DNA from: Bacillota bacterium
GTDB taxonomy: Bacteria > Bacillota > Clostridia > Acetivibrionales > DSM-1351
DNA length: 5,540 bases
Direction: 5' to 3'
Assembly (NCBI GenBank): GCA_023412635.1
Contig: JAEYNI010000070.1
Coordinates: 1 to 5,540 of the forward strand
Shown in pieces: positions 1 through 5,511 of the stretch; positions within the stretch are counted from its first letter, which is position 1; every line of letters starts with the position of its first letter. Under the pieces are notes generated by a model, which saw only the letters and a list, made by a program, of their open reading frames with translations, was not told where the DNA came from and did no database searches. The translations under genes and the position numbers were made by a program.

Positions 1-329
1 TTGAAAGATTTTATTTAAGTTTCGAAAGCGGGAGGAAGAATATTCATGATAGTAGGATGGGTTTTAAGTCGCAGGATAAACACTTTAATATAAATCAGAA
101 CTGTAATGGCTGCCGGGTTTGTGAAAAAGTATGTCCGGTCAACAATATAAGCATGACTGTTGATGGCCGTCCTGTCTGGAATAATAGCTGTGAGCAGTGT
201 ATGGCCTGTATCCAGTGGTGTAGTAAAAGAAGCATCAATTACATGAACAAAACTCAAAACAGGAAGTCATACCATAACGGGGAGGTATCACTAGAAGATA
301 TACTTAAACTGGATTTTATATTAAAATGA
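1..329 (+). CDS. C-terminal part of a bis-[4Fe-4S] ferredoxin protein, probably EFR1 family (5' end outside window)
   Basis: The reading frame is open from base 3 to the TGA at 327-329, so this is the last 108 residues of a longer protein. The ATG at 57 is probably internal: no good ribosome binding site precedes it and the frame continues upstream. Two cysteine clusters are visible, CX2CX2CX3CP at bases 102-137 and CX2CX2CX3C at bases 189-221, enough for two [4Fe-4S] clusters. In the second cluster the usual Pro after the last Cys is Ser. The Cys spacing, the 'DGRPVW' linker between the clusters and the 'SYHNGEVSLEDI' tail resemble the C-terminal part of EFR1-type proteins, which carry an N-terminal flavodoxin-like domain. 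That domain would lie before the window. The likely role is cytoplasmic electron transfer between FMN and iron-sulfur centres in an anaerobe; the partner is unknown. The ferredoxin domain is certain, the EFR1 assignment is an inference from the pattern. Confidence 0.85.
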   Translation, partial: ERFYLSFESGRKNIHDSRMGFKSQDKHFNINQNCNGCRVCEKVCPVNNISMTVDGRPVWNNSCEQCMACIQWCSKRSINYMNKTQNRKSYHNGEVSLEDILKLDFILK

Positions 330-380
330 TAATTGCTTGAGAATTTCTTCCACAATCAGTCTTTATTTAAGAAATATGAG

Positions 381-386
381 TATAAT
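381..386 (+). promoter_or_regulatory. candidate -10 box (TATAAT) for the DUF2752 gene
   Basis: A perfect TATAAT lies 34 bases before the TTG start, with a TG dinucleotide three to four bases upstream (377-378). No convincing -35 hexamer exists at 16-18 bases; the nearest, TCTTTA at 360-365, is poor. A start near 393 would give a leader of about 28 bases containing the GGAGG. In AT-rich DNA a single hexamer can arise by chance. Confidence 0.3.
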
Positions 387-410
387 TAACATTGAATACT
401 TGAATGTTAC

Positions 411-415
411 GGAGG
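411..415 (+). promoter_or_regulatory. ribosome binding site GGAGG that decides the TTG start of the DUF2752 gene
   Basis: GGAGG followed by a five-base spacer (TTGCC) precedes the TTG at 421. The in-frame alternatives, TTG at 337 and ATG at 376, have no comparable purine-rich site, so 421 is the preferred start. Confidence 0.7.
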
Positions 416-420
416 TTGCC

Positions 421-813
421 TTGAATATTAAATCTGCTTGGCTAAAATTCATAGTAATTATTTTCCCATTTATCTCTGTTACCTTTGTGTACGTATTCAG
501 ACATGAGTTGTATTATTTGGGCACTCTTTTACCGGGGTGTCCCAGTTACACTTATCTTCATATATATTGTCCGGGCTGCGGTAATACCAGAAGTGTACAA
601 CACCTGCTGTCAGGAGATATTATAGGATCAGTAAAATATAATCCCGTACCTTTATTGGGAATTATTATAGCTATGCTGACATATGTGGAATTATTGACAG
701 GAATATTTGGAAGGAAGCTAAGAATCATACCAAGAAGTAAATCATTCTGGGTAACAGTACTTATTTTATTTACAGCATATTATGTTTTAAGAAATTTTAT
801 TAGAATATTCTAG
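421..813 (+). CDS. DUF2752 family small integral membrane protein
   Basis: This encodes 130 residues from the TTG start. Three hydrophobic segments are visible: roughly residues 9-26, 76-96 and 108-124. Between the first two lies the family hallmark, CPGCG at residues 50-54 followed by NTRS, with another Cys at residue 40 in 'LLPGCPSY'. This Cys-rich loop followed by 'LLSGD' and 'YNPVPLLG' is the typical DUF2752 pattern, and the length fits the family. The function of DUF2752 is not known to me; the paired Cys could bind a metal or be redox-active, but that is speculation. Starting at ATG 376 would add 15 hydrophilic residues and give 145 aa; it lacks a ribosome binding site and would run through the TATAAT at 381. 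The gene follows the ferredoxin gene by 91 bases on the same strand. I see no GC-rich terminator between them, so read-through is possible. Confidence 0.85.
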   Translation: MNIKSAWLKFIVIIFPFISVTFVYVFRHELYYLGTLLPGCPSYTYLHIYCPGCGNTRSVQHLLSGDIIGSVKYNPVPLLGIIIAMLTYVELLTGIFGRKLRIIPRSKSFWVTVLILFTAYYVLRNFIRIF

Positions 814-856
814 AAATTTATAGTAAATTTGGCAATAAAAAATATCGAATTTATTG
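814..856. repeat. two adjacent AT-rich inverted repeats between the DUF2752 and protease genes
   Basis: Directly after the DUF2752 stop, AAATTTA (814-820) and TAAATTT (824-830) form a 7-bp dyad with a 3-base centre. Then CAATAAA (833-839) and TTTATTG (850-856) form a second 7-bp dyad with a 10-base centre. Both overlap the candidate protease promoter. They have almost no G or C and no T-run, so they are poor terminators. They could be protein-binding dyads or chance features of AT-rich DNA. Confidence 0.35.
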
Positions 857-857
857 T
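829..857 (+). promoter_or_regulatory. candidate sigma-A-type promoter for the HtrA-like protease gene
   Basis: TTGGCA (829-834; one mismatch to TTGACA) is followed after 17 bases by TATTGT (852-857; two mismatches to TATAAT). Transcription would start near 864, at the first base of the leader hairpin. A competing reading uses TATTAT (880-885) or TACAAT (885-890) as the -10, with a poor CTGTGA -35. That would make the hairpin a DNA operator instead. Confidence 0.35.
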
Positions 858-862
858 AATTA

Positions 863-905
863 CTGTGAATAAATGTTAGTATTATACAATAATAACATTT
901 CACAG
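863..905 (+). promoter_or_regulatory. leader stem-loop reaching into the Shine-Dalgarno of the protease gene
   Basis: CTGTG (863-867) pairs with CACAG (901-905), and AAATGTTA (871-878) pairs with TAACATTT (893-900). The unpaired AAT at 868-870 is a 3-base bulge. After one G-A mismatch, TATT (880-883) pairs with AATA (888-891) around a four-base loop. In total 17 pairs span 43 bases. The last two paired bases (904-905) are the AG of the AGGGG ribosome binding site, so the fold would partly cover it. The pairing is visible directly; any regulatory role is inferred. Confidence 0.5.
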
Positions 906-908
906 GGG
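904..908 (+). promoter_or_regulatory. ribosome binding site AGGGG of the HtrA-like protease gene
   Basis: AGGGG stands six bases before the ATG at 915. It favours that start over the in-frame ATG at 873, which has no such site and would place 14 odd residues before the signal peptide. Confidence 0.75.
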
Positions 909-914
909 TTGAAA

Positions 915-2048
915 ATGAATAAACATAAAACTAAAGTTGTTTTATTTTTTGCGGTTCTTTTTTTATTTGTATTTTCTAATTTATTAGCTTCAGGTATGTC
1001 CAGTATAAAAATCAACATTAATGGTAAGACAGCAAATGTTGGGGCTACGACTGTAAACAACAAAGTCTATGTTGATATTACCGCTCTTTCAAGTTTTCTA
1101 AATCTTAATATTTCTCAAAAGAATAATACTATAAACATATCAAATAAAAATGATGACGTTATACCCGAAATAGTAAAGTCTGTTGGTCCTTCAGTAGTAG
1201 GAATCATTGGAAATATAAAAGCTGAAAAAGGTTCAATCGAAGGACTTGCCTTAGGTACAGGTATAATAATTAAGTCAGGCGGGGAAATTCTGACCAATGC
1301 CCATGTAGTTGAAGATATGACCAGGATAGCTGTTGTACTATCTGATGGAAGCGGTTATGATGCCAGATTAAAGTATATAGATAAAGATTCTGATCTTGCA
1401 GTAATAAAGATTGACAAAATTGGGTTGGTACCTGCAAAGTTCGGAAATGTGTCTGATATTGTAATCGGTAAAACTGCAATAGCTATAGGAACTCCACTTT
1501 CCTTCCAAAACAGAAACAGTGCATCTGTGGGTGTCATCAGCGGCCTTAACAGAAGCATTGACGGATATTACCAGTACAAGTTGATTCAGACAGATGTTTC
1601 ATTAAATCCCGGTAATAGTGGCGGGCCGCTTGTTAATATCCTCGGAGAGGTAGTTGGAGTGAATTCCATGTCAAGAATTTATGCTCAAGGAATGAATTAT
1701 GCAATTCCTATAGATACTGTAGAATTTGTTCTTGATCATTTCTATAAATACGGAAAAGTTAAAAGGGTAACACTCGGGGCTGAGTTTGAAGAAGACTATG
1801 TTGCATTAAATGGTCTTCCAAGTAAAACAGGTTTGAAAATAACCCGAATTATTGAGGGATCATGTTCAGAAAAAGCCGGTCTGAAAAAAAATGACTATGT
1901 TTATAATGTTAACAATAAAGCAGTTAATACAATAGTTGATTTGAATGAAGCCTTTAAAGGATTAATTCCCGGCAACAAGGTAAAAGTGAATATACGCAGA
2001 GATGGTAAAACGCAGAGCGTTAATGTTGCTTTGGATGAGTTGAAATAG
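915..2048 (+). CDS. secreted HtrA/DegP-family (S1C) serine protease with N-terminal stalk half-domain and C-terminal PDZ
   Basis: This encodes 377 residues from ATG 915. Residues 1-26 are a basic N-terminus plus a long hydrophobic stretch, either a signal peptide or an uncleaved anchor. Residues 30-77 resemble half of a copper-amine-oxidase-N-like stalk domain ('IKININGKTANVG', then 'VYVDITALSSFLNLNI', then 'NTINI'). Residues 82-280 are the trypsin-like domain, with an intact triad: His130 in TNAHVV, Asp160 in DSDLAVIKI and Ser235 in NPGNSGGP. A PDZ domain covers roughly residues 287-376. HtrA proteases degrade or refold damaged proteins outside the membrane, and the PDZ binds exposed C-termini or regulates activity. 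Common Firmicute HtrA proteins have a cytoplasmic tail and anchor before the protease; here a small beta-rich domain fills that place, which is unusual. The downstream stalk gene is 88 bases away and may be co-expressed. The protease family is very secure; the half-domain is a moderate-confidence reading. Confidence 0.95.
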   Translation: MNKHKTKVVLFFAVLFLFVFSNLLASGMSSIKININGKTANVGATTVNNKVYVDITALSSFLNLNISQKNNTINISNKNDDVIPEIVKSVGPSVVGIIGNIKAEKGSIEGLALGTGIIIKSGGEILTNAHVVEDMTRIAVVLSDGSGYDARLKYIDKDSDLAVIKIDKIGLVPAKFGNVSDIVIGKTAIAIGTPLSFQNRNSASVGVISGLNRSIDGYYQYKLIQTDVSLNPGNSGGPLVNILGEVVGVNSMSRIYAQGMNYAIPIDTVEFVLDHFYKYGKVKRVTLGAEFEEDYVALNGLPSKTGLKITRIIEGSCSEKAGLKKNDYVYNVNNKAVNTIVDLNEAFKGLIPGNKVKVNIRRDGKTQSVNVALDELK

Positions 2049-2072
2049 TGTTTTACTAAACATAATTTTGCT

Positions 2073-2099
2073 TTGTCTACACAACTTTAGCAATATAAT
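2073..2099 (+). promoter_or_regulatory. candidate promoter for the stalk-domain protein gene
   Basis: A perfect TATAAT (2094-2099) is preceded by TTGTCT (2073-2078) with a short 15-base spacer. A start near 2106 would give a leader of about 30 bases. I see no terminator after the protease gene, so both read-through and this internal promoter are possible. Confidence 0.4.
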
Positions 2100-2120
2100 T
2101 TTAATTAGAGTGAAAACTCC

Positions 2121-2127
2121 AGGAGGG
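2121..2127 (+). promoter_or_regulatory. ribosome binding site AGGAGGG of the stalk-domain protein gene
   Basis: A near-complete anti-16S match, nine bases before the ATG at 2137. It fixes that start: the open frame reaches back to 2068, but the extra 23 residues would precede a clear signal peptide. Confidence 0.8.
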
Positions 2128-2136
2128 TCAGAAAGA

Positions 2137-4029
2137 ATGAAGAAATTTTTTGCGATCATGAGTTTTGTTTTGTGTTTTGCCATACTTCAGTTTTCTGCTT
2201 TTGCAGCAGAGCTTCCAACTGAAAACAAGAATGCTACCAAAATATCTGTATCTTTTAAAGCCGGTACGGGTGCTTATGATGTAAATGGCAAGAATGTAAA
2301 AGCTGAAGTAAGTGCTCAGACAGGCGGTAAGACATTTGTGCCTGTTAACGTTATAACAGATGCTTTGGGTGCGACTCTTAATGTTGATATAAAAGCTAAA
2401 ACAGCAGTTATAAACTATAATAGTGTGGATATAAAACTTACCGAAAAGAAGAAGGAAGCAGTTGTAGCAGGTAAAAAAATTAGTATTGATGCTGCACCCT
2501 ACATAAAGAACAATTCTTTTATGGCATCTATTACTTCTCTTGCAGATATGTTGGGAGCAGATGTTTCAACCTCTGACGGTAAAATCACCTTTACAAAGGA
2601 AATTGCAAATCCAAATAGTATCAAAGACTTTAGTTCATTAATAAAGAAAACCAAGAAGTCAAAAGTCGGTGACAGTTACTATAAATGGTCAATGCAGCTA
2701 CCTGATGACTTAAAGCTCGAATATAGAAATTTTAATGGCTCAGAAAATATTTTTGTAGCCCAGGATGAATCTTATTCATTAGCAATCTTTTTATACGATT
2801 CCGAAGGTTCAAGTCTTGACAATGCGGTAAAGAATATAAAAGAAAGAATACAAGAGTATACTTTAATTGACTTTGTGGAAGATAGTAATAGCGGTGAAAA
2901 ATATGTGGAGTTCATTTATAGCAATGATAAAAATACCGTTCGGAGTAGAACTTATATTACTAAAACTACAGAATACGATATCTTACTTATAACTGAGAAT
3001 GAAGACGATTATAATGATGAAAAGTATCAGAATCTAATTCAATCCTTCGACTTTAAATTTAATAAGGATGGAAGTACTGAGGATCTCTCAGATGTAACAA
3101 ATGAGGGCTTTAGAAAGTATCAGGATACAAGATTAAAATGGACTGTAGACATGATACCATATTATGAAGAAATTAAAACTGATAAAATACGCAATGTTAT
3201 AGCTTTTGAAGGTAATAATTCCGAATATTTTTCAGTTCAAGTATACTCTTTGGATAAGGGAGAAACATTAGATTCAATAACCAAAAAGTATCTAGACGAC
3301 GATGCCGCCCATTATAATCCAGAGTTCTACTCGGTTACTAATCAGGAAAAAGTCGAAATTAATGGGGTTGAAGGTAACAAAGTATACTATACCTTAAAGT
3401 TGCTTTCAACTACAATATATGGATGTGAGATGTTCTTTACAGATGACAATTACAAATATATTGTAAAATCGGAAATTCCTGAAAATGTATACATTCAATT
3501 TAGCAAAAGAAGACTTGTGGAGGGTATGATAAAATCCTTTAGTTTTCAGAAGCTTGATGCAAAGGTAACGGGAAAACTTCTCGATCCTAAAAAGGTTTCT
3601 ATGGATGACAGAGTACGGACAATTGATGGGCCGGGCTTCGACATGTCAATTCCTGTGGATTGGTATGGGGATGAGGATAATGAAGACACGTACCAGTTCT
3701 TCTATAATTATGAAAGTTCTTTTAGTATTGCAACTTTTGATGATGTCGATAGTCTAAGCAGATTGGTGGTTGGTTTTGATAAGGTACTTAATAGCAAGTC
3801 CAACGTAACGGTCGAAAGTAAGGAAACATTCACAGATAAAGGTACAAATTACGTTAAGTATGTTACTCAAGTTAAAGGTGATAGTGGTATAACATATAAA
3901 AATGAAACATACCTAATTCAAAAAGGCAATAGAGCATACTTACTGGAATTCTCAGTAATCAAAATTTATTACAGTACAAAAAACATCGATATTATCAATA
4001 AGGCTTGGCAGTCATTTACATTGAAATAA
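2137..4029 (+). CDS. secreted stalk-domain (Cu_amine_oxidN1-like) protein with three tandem alpha/beta modules
   Basis: This encodes 630 residues. Residues 1-23 are a signal peptide with a SAFA/AE cleavage site; no lipobox or C-terminal anchor is seen. Residues 36-157 match the copper-amine-oxidase N-terminal-like stalk domain in its full two-part form ('VPVNVITDALGATLNV', then 'MASITSLADMLGADVS'). No copper-oxidase domain follows, so the name gives no enzymatic role. The rest reads as three similar modules: about residues 182-307, 332-472 and 497-630. Each begins with a short strand and Pro ('WSMQLPDDLKL', 'WTVDMIPYYEEI', 'FDMSIPVDWYG') and ends with a helix and an SF strand ('LIQSFDFKF', 'MIKSFSFQKL', 'AWQSFTLK'). 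This layout resembles PsbP/Mog1-like (DUF1795-type) folds, by inference only. The protein is rich in Asp, Glu and Lys, and no catalytic motif is evident. It probably lies outside the membrane as a binding or envelope protein. It follows the stalk-protease gene by 88 bases, which suggests a functional pair. The molecular function is unknown. Confidence 0.9.
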   Translation: MKKFFAIMSFVLCFAILQFSAFAAELPTENKNATKISVSFKAGTGAYDVNGKNVKAEVSAQTGGKTFVPVNVITDALGATLNVDIKAKTAVINYNSVDIKLTEKKKEAVVAGKKISIDAAPYIKNNSFMASITSLADMLGADVSTSDGKITFTKEIANPNSIKDFSSLIKKTKKSKVGDSYYKWSMQLPDDLKLEYRNFNGSENIFVAQDESYSLAIFLYDSEGSSLDNAVKNIKERIQEYTLIDFVEDSNSGEKYVEFIYSNDKNTVRSRTYITKTTEYDILLITENEDDYNDEKYQNLIQSFDFKFNKDGSTEDLSDVTNEGFRKYQDTRLKWTVDMIPYYEEIKTDKIRNVIAFEGNNSEYFSVQVYSLDKGETLDSITKKYLDDDAAHYNPEFYSVTNQEKVEINGVEGNKVYYTLKLLSTTIYGCEMFFTDDNYKYIVKSEIPENVYIQFSKRRLVEGMIKSFSFQKLDAKVTGKLLDPKKVSMDDRVRTIDGPGFDMSIPVDWYGDEDNEDTYQFFYNYESSFSIATFDDVDSLSRLVVGFDKVLNSKSNVTVESKETFTDKGTNYVKYVTQVKGDSGITYKNETYLIQKGNRAYLLEFSVIKIYYSTKNIDIINKAWQSFTLK

Positions 4030-4062
4030 ATATTTATTTGAAACCCAATTTCGTCAAACATA

Positions 4063-4106
4063 AAGGTCATAATGCTTATCCGCTCTGGGACTGGTATTAT
4101 GACCTT
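4063..4106. terminator. probable bidirectional terminator between convergent genes
   Basis: AAGGTCATAAT (4063-4073) and ATTATGACCTT (4096-4106) form a perfect 11-bp inverted repeat. GC (4074-4075) opposite TG pairs (4094-4095) can extend it by a G-U and a C-G. On the plus strand AATTTTGTCT follows; on the minus strand TTTATGTTTG follows. Both tails are only moderately T-rich. Its place, 34 bases after the plus-strand stop and 95 bases past the minus-strand stop, fits a terminator shared by both genes. The remaining bases from 4107 to 4200 hold nothing recognisable. Confidence 0.65.
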
Positions 4107-4200
4107 AATTTTGTCTCATGTTACAGTTCCTCTATTGAAAACATTTTACTCCAAAAGTTATGGATATGCGTAGTTTGGATTATTTTGGTAATAACGTCAC

Positions 4201-5337
4201 CTAAGGCTTATCGCTGTAATCACCAACCGAATCAGTTTCAGAGTTTGATGGGTTGCTACCCTTGGCAGTTGAAAAATCGTACTTTTTATTTTTGTCAGGA
4301 ATAAACTTAGCAACAGGTACACTAAAATAATTTTCTATAACTTCATCTGACCTTAGTATTTTTTTACTCTTAGTATCTTCAATGGTATTGTTATAAATAA
4401 TAAAGGCCAGATCATCTATTCTCTTATCAATTCCATATAACTTGAACGTGTTCATTTCCGGTCTGGACCCTTGTGTAAAGGCACTTAATAGTGTGAGAAC
4501 ATTATTTAACTCAGTGTTTGTAACTACATTGTTAAAAGCGGAGTTTATAACAGGAATAAGCTTTGGAATTTCAAGCAGATTAACTTTTTGCTCAATGATG
4601 GCATTAACAAATTTGATTTGCATCTCTGTTCTTACTAAATCCGAGCCATCATAAATTTTTCTAACTTCCTTATATTCATCAGATGAATAATAACGCCTAT
4701 GTGCTTGTCTGAAGCGAAGAAATTGTTCAGCTCTATCACCATTCAGCAATTGGTACCCTTTCTGAAGGTCAATATGCAAATTCTGAGTAGGATCGTCGTA
4801 TCTAAGTCTGGCCGGCACATCAAAGTAAATACCTCCAAGTTTATCAACGATTTCCTTAATGGTATCAATTTCGAGATAAATATAATAATTGATTTCTATA
4901 CCGGTAAGGTTTGTTATAGTTTGAGTAGTATATTCTATTGCTTCAACCTTATCTTCCTGACTGGGGTTTAGAGATCCTCTTATTCCTCTGTTATAAATGG
5001 CATTAATTTTGATATTGTCCTTATTACCGGCCTTTGTATCTCTAGGGATATTTAAAAGATTAATCTGTCTGGTTTCAGGTGCATAGTTTGCTATAATTAT
5101 TGTGTCTGTATTATTTCCTGACGCTTCCTTGATTAAAACTAAGAAATTGATGGGATTCTTATTTACAGTATAATTATCAATAATATCAAATTGATTTGTA
5201 TTATTAGAAGGTGTGATATTGTCATTATTAACCGGCCCAGGAGCGTTTTTAATATTGATAAGTAAAACAAATCCGATAATAAAAAGTAATATTCCGCAAA
5301 TACAGCTGGATATGTATGTAATTTTAACTGAATTCAT
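4201..5337 (-). CDS. LytR-CpsA-Psr (LCP) family cell-envelope protein
   Basis: This encodes 378 residues. A short N-terminus is followed by one membrane segment (about residues 8-29) and an Asn-rich linker (33-62), so the LCP domain (about 63-250) lies outside the cell. LCP proteins move undecaprenyl-linked glycopolymers such as teichoic acids or capsule onto peptidoglycan. Family marks present are 'NFLVLI' (64-69), Asp78 in TDT, Arg99 in IPRDT, 'INAIYNRG' (111-118), 'LGGIYFDVP' (167-175), 'LLNGDRAEQFLRFR' with Arg208 and Arg210, and D233/R236/Q240 matching the D-R-Q site. Two expected residues differ: Glu71 where Asp is usual, and Asn76 where the R-T/S-D-T motif has Arg. About 20 residues (212-231, 'HRRYYSSDEYKE') seem inserted between the RFR and D-R-Q motifs. 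The tail after 250 is hydrophilic at its end and unassigned. The start is backed by the ribosome binding site at 5343-5348. Transcription is convergent with the stalk genes and divergent from the gene at 5512. Family is secure; the polymer substrate is unknown. Confidence 0.93.
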   Translation of the reverse strand: MNSVKITYISSCICGILLFIIGFVLLINIKNAPGPVNNDNITPSNNTNQFDIIDNYTVNKNPINFLVLIKEASGNNTDTIIIANYAPETRQINLLNIPRDTKAGNKDNIKINAIYNRGIRGSLNPSQEDKVEAIEYTTQTITNLTGIEINYYIYLEIDTIKEIVDKLGGIYFDVPARLRYDDPTQNLHIDLQKGYQLLNGDRAEQFLRFRQAHRRYYSSDEYKEVRKIYDGSDLVRTEMQIKFVNAIIEQKVNLLEIPKLIPVINSAFNNVVTNTELNNVLTLLSAFTQGSRPEMNTFKLYGIDKRIDDLAFIIYNNTIEDTKSKKILRSDEVIENYFSVPVAKFIPDKNKKYDFSTAKGSNPSNSETDSVGDYSDKP

Positions 5338-5342
5338 ATAAA

Positions 5343-5348
5343 CCCCCT
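5343..5348 (-). promoter_or_regulatory. ribosome binding site of the LCP gene (AGGGGG on minus strand)
   Basis: The minus strand reads AGGGGG five bases before the ATG ending at 5337, which confirms the start ahead of the membrane segment. Confidence 0.75.
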
Positions 5349-5355
5349 GGTTAAT

Positions 5356-5387
5356 AAATCTACATAAAACAATATTACTGTAGATTT
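5356..5387. repeat. 9-bp inverted repeat in the LCP leader/promoter
   Basis: AAATCTACA (5356-5364) and TGTAGATTT (5379-5387) are perfect reverse complements separated by 14 bases. The dyad brackets the candidate -10 box at 5372-5377 and ends seven bases upstream of the LCP ribosome binding site. It could be an operator, or a leader hairpin if transcription starts farther upstream. Confidence 0.45.
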
Positions 5388-5400
5388 TAGCGAATGTAAA
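5372..5400 (-). promoter_or_regulatory. candidate sigma-A-type promoter for the LCP gene
   Basis: On the minus strand, TTTACA (5400-5395; one mismatch to TTGACA) is followed after 17 bases by TAATAT (5377-5372; two mismatches to TATAAT). Transcription would start near 5365, giving a leader of about 28 bases. Confidence 0.4.
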
Positions 5401-5428
5401 TATATGTTAGCATTTATTGTCTTTAATT

Positions 5429-5437
5429 TGTGATAAT
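5429..5437 (+). promoter_or_regulatory. candidate extended -10 promoter for the gene starting at 5512
   Basis: TGTGATAAT contains a TGn extension and GATAAT (one mismatch to TATAAT). No good -35 lies at the normal spacing; TTAGCA at 5407-5412 is 19 bases away. A start near 5444 would put the stem-loop at 5442-5498 at the very 5' end of the message. Confidence 0.25.
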
Positions 5438-5472
5438 TTCACCCTTAAGATTATCGTATGATTATTTCACCC
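5431..5472. repeat. 14-base direct repeat (13 of 14 identical) in the divergent intergenic region
   Basis: TGATAATTTCACCC (5431-5444) recurs as TGATTATTTCACCC (5459-5472), offset by 28 bases, between the divergent LCP gene and the gene at 5512. Repeated sites in a divergent promoter region suggest a regulator binding twice, but no known regulator motif is recognised. Confidence 0.45.
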
Positions 5473-5498
5473 CATCATAAATAATGGTAATCTTAGGG
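5442..5498 (+). promoter_or_regulatory. possible leader stem-loop covering the ribosome binding site of the gene at 5512
   Basis: CCCTTAAGATTA (5442-5453) pairs with TAATCTTAGGG (5488-5498) through 11 pairs, with one T bulged. Inside, ATTATTT (5461-5467) pairs with AAATAAT (5479-5485). The 3' arm includes the AGGG that would serve as ribosome binding site. A regulatory role is inferred. Confidence 0.35.
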
Positions 5499-5511
5499 AA
5501 TGATATATACA

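Noticed and set aside
57..329. A complete 90-residue ferredoxin starting at ATG 57
   Set aside because: The frame stays open to the window edge and no convincing ribosome binding site precedes the ATG. The C-terminal tail matches a longer flavodoxin-ferredoxin type protein.
343..375. ATTTCTT and AAGAAAT as a possible terminator after the ferredoxin gene
   Set aside because: The seven-base stem is almost all A/T, the loop is 19 bases, and no T-run follows.
863..905. TGTGA ... TCACA halves as a CRP-type operator before the protease gene
   Set aside because: The half-sites are far too widely spaced for the TGTGA-N6-TCACA consensus; they read better as arms of a hairpin. No match to the CIRCE or CtsR stress operators was seen either.
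2108..2119. GAGT-GAAA-ACTC mini-hairpin with a GNRA-type loop before the stalk gene's ribosome binding site
   Set aside because: Only four base pairs, easily a chance match, and it leaves the ribosome binding site free.
4005..4304. A 99-residue plus-strand reading frame overlapping the stalk gene end and the LCP gene
   Set aside because: It has no ribosome binding site, crosses the terminator hairpin, overlaps two well-supported genes and gives a protein of no recognisable character.
4442..4971. Plus-strand reading frames inside the LCP gene
   Set aside because: They are antisense shadows of a strongly supported LCP coding sequence and lack ribosome binding sites.
5440..5475. CATACGAT on the minus strand as a sporulation sigma-E-like -10
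   Set aside because: No matching -35 element at the required spacing was found, and it is far from the LCP start.
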